Positions 7,092 through 13,297 of a stretch of DNA of 13,361 nucleotides are shown here, piece after piece. The stretch comes from Candidatus Methanofilum arcanum (GTDB taxonomy: Archaea; Halobacteriota; Methanomicrobia; Methanomicrobiales; Methanospirillaceae), in assembly GCA_031285085.1 (NCBI GenBank), contig JAITWW010000070.1, positions 1 through 13,361 on the forward strand. The letters run 5' to 3'. Positions within the stretch are counted from its first letter, which is position 1. Every line of letters begins with the position of its first letter. Under the pieces are notes generated by a model. It saw only the letters and a list, made by a program, of their open reading frames with translations, was not told the DNA's origin and did no database searches. Made by a program: the position numbers and the translations under genes.

Positions 7092-7748
7092 ATGGTTAAA
7101 AAAGAACCCTCCTTCGTACCAAGGAGACGTGGTCCTGTATTTTATCACTCTCACAGAAAACAAAAATCTCCAGGCCCTGGTGAAGAGTTCACCAAGGAGT
7201 GGACATATCTTGCTCATCTCCTTGAAAACGTTGCAAAAGACCTGAGCCGTGAGAATAATCACACACAAGCGGTTGAGCTGCTGCTTCGTGCCGAACGTAT
7301 CTGGATTGGAATCGCATTAGAAGATACACAGGCCCTCGCCAACCTTCTTTCCCTTATCGTCTCTCTTGTTCGAGAACTTGTTGTGCTTGAACGCGTTGAG
7401 GATGCTCATGACGCCTGTTTTCGCACCATTCAGCGGTGGGAAACCCACCCATTCTCCTCTCATCAAAGACTCCTTTTCACACATATCCGCTACTGCAAGG
7501 CTTTGATTGCAGTAGAACGTACATTGTATGATGAGGCAATCAGTGAGTATGAAGCGGTTCTCTCGATTTGGAAAGAGTTTTCAAATGAAAATACCAGTAC
7601 ATTTATGCCGGTTATGAAACAAGCCACCTTAGCCCTCCAGCATCTGTATCTCAAGATTGGCGATCAAAAAGCGGCAGAGCTTCTTCAAACCAATGTTGAA
7701 GAGTACCAAAAAACTCCATTTGAACACGAAGTGAATCAACAGGTATAA
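7092..7748 (+). CDS. Helical, TPR-like protein of unknown function
   Basis: A 218-residue, probably soluble and almost all-helical protein. After a basic Pro-rich start (residues 1-30, with FVPRRRGPVFY), helices from about 36 to 205 show TPR-like spacing. The clearest units are NNHTQAVELLLRAERIW near 55-71 and TLYDEAISEYEAVLSIWKEF near 143-162. TPR proteins usually hold other proteins together. GGAG at 7074-7077, inside the end of the membrane-protein gene, is 14 bases before the ATG, slightly far. It is the last gene of the tldD cluster, only nine bases after its neighbour. There is no strong full-length family match I can name, and TPR assignment by eye is approximate. The 315-base region downstream separates it from the mcr operon. 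Confidence 0.78.
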   Translation: MVKKEPSFVPRRRGPVFYHSHRKQKSPGPGEEFTKEWTYLAHLLENVAKDLSRENNHTQAVELLLRAERIWIGIALEDTQALANLLSLIVSLVRELVVLERVEDAHDACFRTIQRWETHPFSSHQRLLFTHIRYCKALIAVERTLYDEAISEYEAVLSIWKEFSNENTSTFMPVMKQATLALQHLYLKIGDQKAAELLQTNVEEYQKTPFEHEVNQQV

Positions 7749-7917
7749 TCCTTACATATAAGTTTGCAAGCGCGAGGAAAAAAAGCGTTTAAAATTTGTT
7801 TTTTGAGCAAGTGTTACGAAAATTAAAAAACCAACAAAACATTGTTACAATCTCTAACATTCATATTAATATATCATCATTTTTTTAATATGTACAGCAA
7901 AACGTTTCTTTTTAAAT

Positions 7918-7933
7918 CAAAAAGGTTATAATC
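7918..7933 (+). promoter_or_regulatory. Putative BRE/TATA of the mcr operon
   Basis: CAAAAAGG (BRE-like, 7918-7925) directly precedes TTATAATC (TATA-like, 7926-7933). Archaeal initiation about 22-27 bases downstream of the TATA centre would place the start site near 7951-7958. That gives a leader of about 105-113 bases before mcrB. An alternative box CATATAT lies a few bases further on. Confidence 0.5.
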
Positions 7934-7954
7934 TCATATATCGATGCTATATTA

Positions 7955-7971
7955 GTCCCGTTATGGGGGAC
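7955..7971 (+). promoter_or_regulatory. Small hairpin at the predicted mcr start site
   Basis: GTCCC at 7955-7959 and GGGAC at 7967-7971 can pair around a seven-base loop. If the start site estimate is right, the hairpin sits at the extreme 5' end of the mRNA, where it could protect the transcript. It is only five base pairs, so chance is not excluded. Confidence 0.3.
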
Positions 7972-7995
7972 CCGTACAGTATTTTCAGAAAGTTC

Positions 7996-8010
7996 GATGA
8001 CATAGTCATC
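7996..8010 (+). promoter_or_regulatory. Palindrome in the mcr leader
   Basis: GATGAC and GTCATC are perfect 6-base arms around ATA. The site lies about 40 bases downstream of the predicted start site and 53 bases before the mcrB ATG. It could be an operator for a dimeric regulator or a leader RNA hairpin. No regulator gene is present in the window to link to it. Confidence 0.4.
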
Positions 8011-8063
8011 AGTATACCAGTGACAAAATCGTACAAATTTCGTTTAAAAACCGGAGGAATTTT

Positions 8064-9374
8064 ATGGCAAAATATTCCGATACAATTGATCTTTATGACG
8101 ATCAAGGTAAGCTGCAAAAGAGCGGTGTAACCCTTGAAAAAATCAGCCCACTCGTCAATCCGGGCACGCAAAAACTCATCAACCTCACCAAGAAAACGGC
8201 AGCAGTCAATCTTGGTGGCGTAGAAGCAGCACTTAAGACTGGAAAGATTGGAAAACACCAGCGTATCTTTGGACGTGAACTTGATCTTGATATTGTCAAG
8301 CAGGCAGGTTCCATCAAAGACCGTATGTTTAAAATGCTTCAGGTTGTCGATGGTGATGACACTGATATCCAGTCACTTGGTGGCGGAAAACTCCTTCTTT
8401 GCAGAATTCCAACCGCACGAATGACCGCTGCAGCAACCTATGATGTTACTACAACTAATGTTGCAGCATGCGCTACCCAAGCAATTATTGACGAGTTTAA
8501 TATTGGCATGTTCGATGCATCAACCGTAAAAGCCGCTATCTGGGGTACCTACCCACAGACTATGGACATGGCTGGCGGTGCAGTTGCATCTATTCTTTCA
8601 ATTCCCCAGAACAATGAGGGTCTTGGATACGCACTCCGTAATGTTCCTGCGAACCACGCAGTTATGATTACGAACAAGAACGCAATGCAGGCTTCAGCTC
8701 TTCTCTCAACCTTTGAACAGGCAGGAGAGTTCGAGATGGGAGCAGCAAATGGTCCCTTTGAGAGAGCACAGCTTCTTGGATACGCATACCAGGGATTGAA
8801 CGCAAACAACCTTGTATACGATATCGTTAAGAAGAACGGCCAGACTGGAACAGTCGGAACTGTTGTGCAGTCAATTGTTGAGCGTGCACTCGAAGACAAG
8901 GTAATTGCACCCGGAAAGAAGGGAGCATCTGGCTATGTCTTCTATGACACCAAAGACCCAATGCTCTGGAATGCATACGCAGCAGCTGGTACTCTTGCAG
9001 CAACCATGGTAAACTGTGGTGCTGGACGATTTGCACAGGCAGTTTCTTCAACTCTGCTCTACTTCAACGACTTACTTGAGCACGAGACCGGTCTCCCAGG
9101 TTGTGACTACGGTCGTGTAATGGGTGTCGCTGTTGGTTTCTCATTCTTCAGTCACTCAATCTATGGTGGCGGTGGACCAGGTACCTTCAACGGAAACCAC
9201 GTTGTTACCCGTCACGCAGCAGGATTTGGTATGCCCTGTATTGCTGCAGCCTGTGCACTTGATGCAGGAACGCAGATGTTCTCACCAGAGAGCACTTCCA
9301 AGATCTACCAAGATACCTTTGGACAGTTCGACGAGTTTGCAAAGCCAATTCAGAACATTATCGCAGGTGCATAA
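8064..9374 (+). CDS. mcrB: Methyl-coenzyme M reductase, beta subunit
   Basis: The 436-residue beta subunit of the alpha2-beta2-gamma2 enzyme that reduces methyl-coenzyme M with coenzyme B to give methane and the CoM-S-S-CoB heterodisulfide. It begins MAKYSDTIDLYDDQGK, a typical McrB start. The conserved segment GFSFFSHSIYGGGGPG contains Tyr367, and NHVVTRHAAG contains His379. These are the numbers of the active-site tyrosine and coenzyme B-binding histidine in the well-studied Methanothermobacter marburgensis enzyme. Length is normal (434-443 in relatives). A strong GGAGGA at 8053-8058 precedes the ATG by five bases. It is first in mcrBDCGA, the usual methanogen order. Cytoplasmic, and expected to be very highly expressed. 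Confidence 0.98.
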   Translation: MAKYSDTIDLYDDQGKLQKSGVTLEKISPLVNPGTQKLINLTKKTAAVNLGGVEAALKTGKIGKHQRIFGRELDLDIVKQAGSIKDRMFKMLQVVDGDDTDIQSLGGGKLLLCRIPTARMTAAATYDVTTTNVAACATQAIIDEFNIGMFDASTVKAAIWGTYPQTMDMAGGAVASILSIPQNNEGLGYALRNVPANHAVMITNKNAMQASALLSTFEQAGEFEMGAANGPFERAQLLGYAYQGLNANNLVYDIVKKNGQTGTVGTVVQSIVERALEDKVIAPGKKGASGYVFYDTKDPMLWNAYAAAGTLAATMVNCGAGRFAQAVSSTLLYFNDLLEHETGLPGCDYGRVMGVAVGFSFFSHSIYGGGGPGTFNGNHVVTRHAAGFGMPCIAAACALDAGTQMFSPESTSKIYQDTFGQFDEFAKPIQNIIAGA

Positions 9375-9387
9375 ATCCGTGTGTTAA

Positions 9388-9858
9388 ATGACTGATGCAG
9401 TCTATCCCCAGTGTAAAATAGAAACCGAACGATATTTGAATCCTTCAACTACAGAGCAAATTCTCAATAAGATCGCTGAAATTCCAGGAATTCGAAGAAT
9501 CATTCTAAATGGTCCAAATATTCCACAGGTAGTTCCGTATGGACCTGCACGTGGTGTTCCAAATCCTCATAGTGCACGAGGAGCTATCATAGTAGGTGGT
9601 GAAGAAATTGACCTTCGAGTACAAGTTGGGACAATCCTGCTTGAGCTTGAGGATAAAGATATTCTTCCAGAGATCAGATCCGCATGTGAAAGTGTTTTCA
9701 CTACTCTCACTTTCTCAATGAAAGAAGGACGATTTATGCGTTCGACCCCTACTCAGACTGACTATGCAAAATATGGACCCAACGCGGATGCAATGCTGTA
9801 CGGCATTGTTGATCCAAAAAATAAAACGGGTCCCAGTATTCTTCAGGGAAATAAGTAA
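9388..9858 (+). CDS. mcrD: Methyl-coenzyme M reductase operon protein D
   Basis: A 156-residue McrD, an accessory protein found only with Mcr that binds the reductase but is not part of the purified active hexamer. It is thought to help assembly or cofactor insertion. Family-like segments are the N-terminal YPQCKIETERYLNPSTTEQIL, the central GPNIPQVVPYGPARGVPNPH and a C-terminal DYAKYGPNADAMLYGIVDPK. The gene starts 13 bases after mcrB. No Shine-Dalgarno match is visible in that gap, in contrast to mcrB, mcrG and mcrA, so it may depend on coupling to mcrB translation and be made at lower level. Length is normal. Confidence 0.95.
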   Translation: MTDAVYPQCKIETERYLNPSTTEQILNKIAEIPGIRRIILNGPNIPQVVPYGPARGVPNPHSARGAIIVGGEEIDLRVQVGTILLELEDKDILPEIRSACESVFTTLTFSMKEGRFMRSTPTQTDYAKYGPNADAMLYGIVDPKNKTGPSILQGNK

Positions 9859-9860
9859 TC

Positions 9861-10484
9861 ATGCCACTTGGACGCATAACTCAGATTATTGACTGCCGTG
9901 AAAGTGCAGGCATGGGAAAAGGCGGTGCACTTGCACAAAGAGGCACCATTTCTGAGTGTGGGTCACATGATGTTATTATCGTTGGGATGTCGCCAGGACG
10001 ACGTCATATTACAAAACCAGTCTGTGATATTACCTCGGCGCTTCGTGCGCAGGGGATTGAATACAATGTTAGTACTCTCGTGCTCAATGCAGGAAGTGGA
10101 CTTCCAAATGATGCTTCAAAGCAAGCAGGACATGTTGTTGGTGCATATTTTGGCCTCAATGATAAAGAGATAAGCCAAATTACCAGATATAAACTTGCTG
10201 TGCTTCACCATGGAAATGTCCGATCACATGTTATTGCGAAAGTCCGTTCAATTCTAAAAAATTGTGAAATTCCAGCAGTTGTTGTCTGTCAGGCCCCAGT
10301 TGACTTTGAAGATTTAGCAAAAGAAGGCATTAAAACGGCGTATGTTCTTCCAAAAGCTCATGAAACAAAAACAAAGGGAACTGTGATGGCAATTGTCAGT
10401 GGAGTGACACGTGGGCAAACGCCAACACGAGAAAAGATTGCTGAAGTCATTTCAGCGGTTATGAACCTTATTAAATCCAATTAA
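9861..10484 (+). CDS. mcrC: Methyl-coenzyme M reductase operon protein C
   Basis: A 207-residue McrC. In methanogens McrC is a component of the A3a complex, which reduces the F430 nickel of Mcr to the active Ni(I) state in an ATP-dependent reaction. Recognisable segments are MPLGRITQIIDCRESAGMGK at the N-terminus, ECGSHDVIIVGMSPGRRHIT near 33-52, LNAGSGLPNDASKQAG near 76-91 and VVCQAPVDFEDLAKEG near 141-156. The start lies two bases after the mcrD stop. Only a weak AGGGA, inside the end of mcrD, is present upstream, so coupled and modest translation is likely. Length is normal for the family. Confidence 0.95.
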   Translation: MPLGRITQIIDCRESAGMGKGGALAQRGTISECGSHDVIIVGMSPGRRHITKPVCDITSALRAQGIEYNVSTLVLNAGSGLPNDASKQAGHVVGAYFGLNDKEISQITRYKLAVLHHGNVRSHVIAKVRSILKNCEIPAVVVCQAPVDFEDLAKEGIKTAYVLPKAHETKTKGTVMAIVSGVTRGQTPTREKIAEVISAVMNLIKSN

Positions 10485-10501
10485 ATAGGAGAGATGAAAT
10501 A

Positions 10502-11260
10502 ATGGCATACACACCACAGTATGGCCCAGGAACATCTGTTGTCTCAGAAAACCGACGTAAACAGATGAACCCAAAACTTGCATTTGAAAAAATGCGTGAT
10601 GTGAACGACTCTGATATTGTGTTACTGCTTGGACACCGTGCTCCAGGTTCTGCATACCCAACAGCACATCCCCCACTTGCAGAACAGGGAGAACCAGACT
10701 GTCCAATCAGAAAGATTGTTGCACCAACAGGTGGAGCAGCAGCTGGAGATCGTGTTCGATACATTCAGCTTGTTGACTCTATGCAAAATGCACCCTGTCA
10801 TCCATATCAGCGAACATATGTAGAGTGTTACAGATACCGCGGTATCGACCCAGGTACACTTTCCGGCCGTCAGATTGTTGAATGCCGCGAGCGTGATCTT
10901 GAGAAGATCTCAGAGGATCTTATTAATACCAATCTGTTTGACCCAGCACGTACCAGTCTTCGTGGTGCAACAGTGCACGGTCACTCCCTGCGTCTTGCAG
11001 AAGATGGTATGATGTTTGATATGCTTCAGCGCTGTGTGCTCGATGGAGGAACCGTAAAATACGTCAAGAACCAGATCGGTGAGCCACTCGACAAGAAAGT
11101 CGATGTTGGTAAGATGATGGACGATGCTTGGCTGAAAGCGAACACCACCATATTCCACTCACTTGTTGGAACCCCATTCCGTGATGACGCAGAGTACATT
11201 GAGTACGTTCAGCGCATTCATTCACTCAGGACAAAATACGGCTTTATGCCAGTCGAATAA
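10502..11260 (+). CDS. mcrG: Methyl-coenzyme M reductase, gamma subunit
   Basis: The 252-residue gamma subunit of the methane-forming reductase. It begins MAYTPQYGPGTSVVSENRRK, a typical McrG start. TLSGRQIVECRERDLE at about 119-134 contains Leu120, Ser121, Gly122 and Arg123, the counterparts of residues that line the F430 pocket and bind the cofactor in the characterised enzyme. TVHGHSLRLAEDGMMFD near 157-173 is also conserved. A good AGGAG at 10487-10491 precedes the ATG by ten bases. The 17-base gap from mcrC and the near-immediate mcrA start keep it within the operon. Length and sequence are normal, with no sign of damage. Confidence 0.97.
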   Translation: MAYTPQYGPGTSVVSENRRKQMNPKLAFEKMRDVNDSDIVLLLGHRAPGSAYPTAHPPLAEQGEPDCPIRKIVAPTGGAAAGDRVRYIQLVDSMQNAPCHPYQRTYVECYRYRGIDPGTLSGRQIVECRERDLEKISEDLINTNLFDPARTSLRGATVHGHSLRLAEDGMMFDMLQRCVLDGGTVKYVKNQIGEPLDKKVDVGKMMDDAWLKANTTIFHSLVGTPFRDDAEYIEYVQRIHSLRTKYGFMPVE

Positions 11261-11274
11261 GGAGGATATAAATT

Positions 11275-12978
11275 ATGGCAAAAATCGAGCGAGCACAAAA
11301 ACTTTTCCTCAAGTCACTGAAGGAGAAATTTGCAGGTGACATTGCTGGAACAAAGACTGGGTACTATAATTTCGACAATCTTAACCAGAGTGCACGAAAG
11401 AAAGAATTCATTGCTGCTGGAAAGAAAATCGAAGCAAAACGTGGCGTCTCAATGTACGATCCATACCGCTGCCACCTTGGTGGTCTGCCAATGGGTCAGC
11501 GTCAGCTCATGACCTACGAAATTTCTGGAACCGGAACTTTTGTAGAGGGTGACGATCTGCACTTTGTGAACAACCCAGCAATGCAGCAGATGTGGGATGA
11601 TATCCGCCGAACTGTTATTGTTGGTATGGATCTCGCACACAACACACTCCAGAAGCGTCTCGGCAAGGAGATTACTCCAGAAACTATCAGTGAGTACCTC
11701 CACATTGTAAACCACGCAATGCCAGGTGCAGCAGTTGTTCAGGAACACATGGTTGAGACTCACCCAAGTGTTGTTGATGACTGTTATGTCAAGGTCTTTA
11801 CTGGAGACTCTGAACTTGCAGACAGCATTGAGAAACAGTTTGTTCTCGACATTAACAAGCTCTTCCCAGCAAAACAGGCAGAAGCCTTACAGGCAGAAGT
11901 CGGTAAAGCCCTCTGGCAAGCAATTCACATCCCAACTATCGTATCCCGTACTTGTGATGGTGGAACAACCAGCCGATGGTCTGCAATGCAGATCGGTATG
12001 TCTTTCATTACTGCATACCGCATGTGCGCTGGAGAAGCAGCAGTCGCAGATCTGTCCTACGCAGCAAAGCACGCTGGTGTTATCCAGATGGCAAACCATC
12101 TCCCAGCACGACGTGCCCGTGGTCCAAACGAGCCAGGTGGTATCATTTTCGGAGACTTCTCTGATATGATTCAGGCAAACCGCAAGTATCCAAACGACCC
12201 ATGCCGTGCATCCCTTGAACAGGTTGCAGCAGGAGCAATGCTCTTTGACCAGATCTGGCTTGGATCCTACATGTCTGGTGGTGTCGGATTTACGCAGTAT
12301 GCAACTGCAGCCTACACTGACAACATTCTTGATGAGTTTACCTACTATGGTATGGACTATATCAAAGACAAGTACAAAGTTGACTGGCAGAATCCAAACA
12401 CAAAGGACAAGATCAAGCCAACCCAGGATATTGTCAATGACATCGGTACTGAGGTTACACTCAATGGAATGGAACAGTACGAACAGTTCCCAACCATGTT
12501 AGAGGATCACTTCGGTGGTTCACAGCGTGCAAGTGTCCTGGCAGCAGCAGCAGGTCTTACCGCCTCTATCGCTACTGGAAACTCAAACGCTGGTCTGAAC
12601 TCCTGGTACCTTTCCATGCTCCTTCACAAGGACGGCTGGTCACGTCTTGGTTTCTTCGGATACGATCTTCAGGACCAGTGTGGTTCAACGAACTCACTCT
12701 CATTCCGTTCTGACGAAGGATGTATTGGAGAGTTCCGTGGACCAAACTATCCAAACTACGCAATGAATGTCGGTCACCAGGGAGAGTACGCCGCAATCGC
12801 AGGTTCCGCACACTGGGGACGTGGCGATGCATTTGCACTCTCACCACTGATCAAGATTACATTCGCAGATCCATCCCTACCCTTTGACTTCTCTGAACCA
12901 CGCAAGATGTTCGCAAAGGGTGCACTTCGCGAGTTTGAGGCAGCAGGAGAGAGAACCCTCCTTATGCCAGCAAAATAA
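11275..12978 (+). CDS. mcrA: Methyl-coenzyme M reductase, alpha subunit
   Basis: The 567-residue catalytic alpha subunit and standard marker of methanogens. Aligned by motif to the M. marburgensis enzyme (numbers in brackets), it keeps Gln156, the lower nickel ligand (147), in AAVVQEHMVETHP, and Phe339 and Tyr342 (330, 333) in GVGFTQYATAAYTDN. Sites known to be modified in relatives are also kept: His266 (257, N-methyl), Arg280 (271, methyl) in LPARRARGPNEPGG, Gln417 (400, methyl) in FGGSQRA, and Gly462 (445, thioamide), Asp467 (450, didehydro) and Cys469 (452, S-methyl) in FFGYDLQDQCG. The numbering offset grows from 9 to 17, so about eight residues are inserted between 342 and 417, most likely in DKYKVDWQNPNTKDKIKPTQ. 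GGAGG starts directly after the mcrG stop, nine bases before the ATG. The gene is complete. Confidence 0.99.
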   Translation: MAKIERAQKLFLKSLKEKFAGDIAGTKTGYYNFDNLNQSARKKEFIAAGKKIEAKRGVSMYDPYRCHLGGLPMGQRQLMTYEISGTGTFVEGDDLHFVNNPAMQQMWDDIRRTVIVGMDLAHNTLQKRLGKEITPETISEYLHIVNHAMPGAAVVQEHMVETHPSVVDDCYVKVFTGDSELADSIEKQFVLDINKLFPAKQAEALQAEVGKALWQAIHIPTIVSRTCDGGTTSRWSAMQIGMSFITAYRMCAGEAAVADLSYAAKHAGVIQMANHLPARRARGPNEPGGIIFGDFSDMIQANRKYPNDPCRASLEQVAAGAMLFDQIWLGSYMSGGVGFTQYATAAYTDNILDEFTYYGMDYIKDKYKVDWQNPNTKDKIKPTQDIVNDIGTEVTLNGMEQYEQFPTMLEDHFGGSQRASVLAAAAGLTASIATGNSNAGLNSWYLSMLLHKDGWSRLGFFGYDLQDQCGSTNSLSFRSDEGCIGEFRGPNYPNYAMNVGHQGEYAAIAGSAHWGRGDAFALSPLIKITFADPSLPFDFSEPRKMFAKGALREFEAAGERTLLMPAK

Positions 12979-13010
12979 GCGTATCTGTAGCGTTTGTTTG
13001 ATTCAAAAAC

Positions 13011-13027
13011 CCTTTTTCTTTTTTTTA
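13011..13027 (+). terminator. T-rich terminator of the mcr operon
   Basis: A pyrimidine run with 13 T and one C at 13013-13026 lies 34 bases after the mcrA stop. Archaeal RNA polymerase commonly terminates on such runs without a hairpin. The palindromes starting at 13028 come immediately after. Confidence 0.7.
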
Positions 13028-13265
13028 CCTCGCCAAGCACGGCGAGAACGCCTCGCCAAACACGGCGGGGGCGCGTTTCCCGTGAGCCCTCCTTCCTATC
13101 GTCAGGACGGCTTGAGAGGGATTACCCATCCGCTCTTGAGAGTAACCAGGGGATATAAAAGACGAAAATATCCAGCCAGGGGACAGCAAATACGTAAATG
13201 AACAACCATTCGACGGGTATGCGACCAACGGAAGCATACCCCAAGTGCTTTTACTCAATTTTTTC
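13027..13265 (-). repeat. Dispersed repeat, right copy (inverted relative to 521-760)
   Basis: On the minus strand this block follows the left copy almost in step. It starts with an A-run (13264-13259), continues through the 69-base segment 13255-13187 (66 identities), TATCCCCTGGTTAC, ATCCCTCTCAAGCC, and finishes in the GC-rich palindromes at 13070-13028. It lacks one of the two 30-base units of the left copy, and carries two tandem palindromes where the left copy has one. An 85-codon open frame crosses it on the minus strand, but substitutions between the copies do not spare amino acids, so I do not call a gene. Confidence 0.8.
13028..13070. repeat. Two tandem REP-like palindromes
   Basis: The units CCTCGCCAAGCACGGCGAG (13028-13046) and CCTCGCCAAACACGGCGGGG (13051-13070) are separated by AACG. 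They are variants of the palindrome at 741-760 in the opposite orientation. The first directly follows the T-rich mcr terminator and could form a hairpin at the end of the transcript. Confidence 0.7.
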
Positions 13266-13270
13266 ACAAA

Positions 13271-13289
13271 CTCGCCAGGCACGGCGAGG
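13271..13289. repeat. REP-like palindrome between the repeat and the group II intron
   Basis: CTCGCCAGGCACGGCGAGG forms a six-base-pair stem (CTCGCC/GGCGAG). Extended to 13295, its reverse complement is identical over 25 bases to 735-759. It lies nine bases from the predicted 3' end of the intron. Confidence 0.75.
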
Positions 13290-13297
13290 ACGCGCTA

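Larger units (their letters stand above)
7749..8063 (+). promoter_or_regulatory. mcr operon control region (315 bases)
   Basis: No convincing gene lies here. The first 100 bases are A/T-rich, with T-runs (for example GTTTTTTG near 7799-7806) that may end transcription of the tldD cluster. A second TATA-like patch, ATATTAATATAT, lies at about 7863-7874. The best promoter match is at 7918-7933. It is followed by a leader of roughly 110 bases that contains two small palindromes and a strong GGAGGA ribosome site at 8053-8058. Confidence 0.65.

Noticed and set aside
13025..13282. 85-codon open frame on the minus strand across the right repeat
   Set aside because: It lies within the dispersed repeat. 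The left copy reads the same first 20 or so codons, but most differences between copies change amino acids and the frames then diverge, so it does not look protein-coding.
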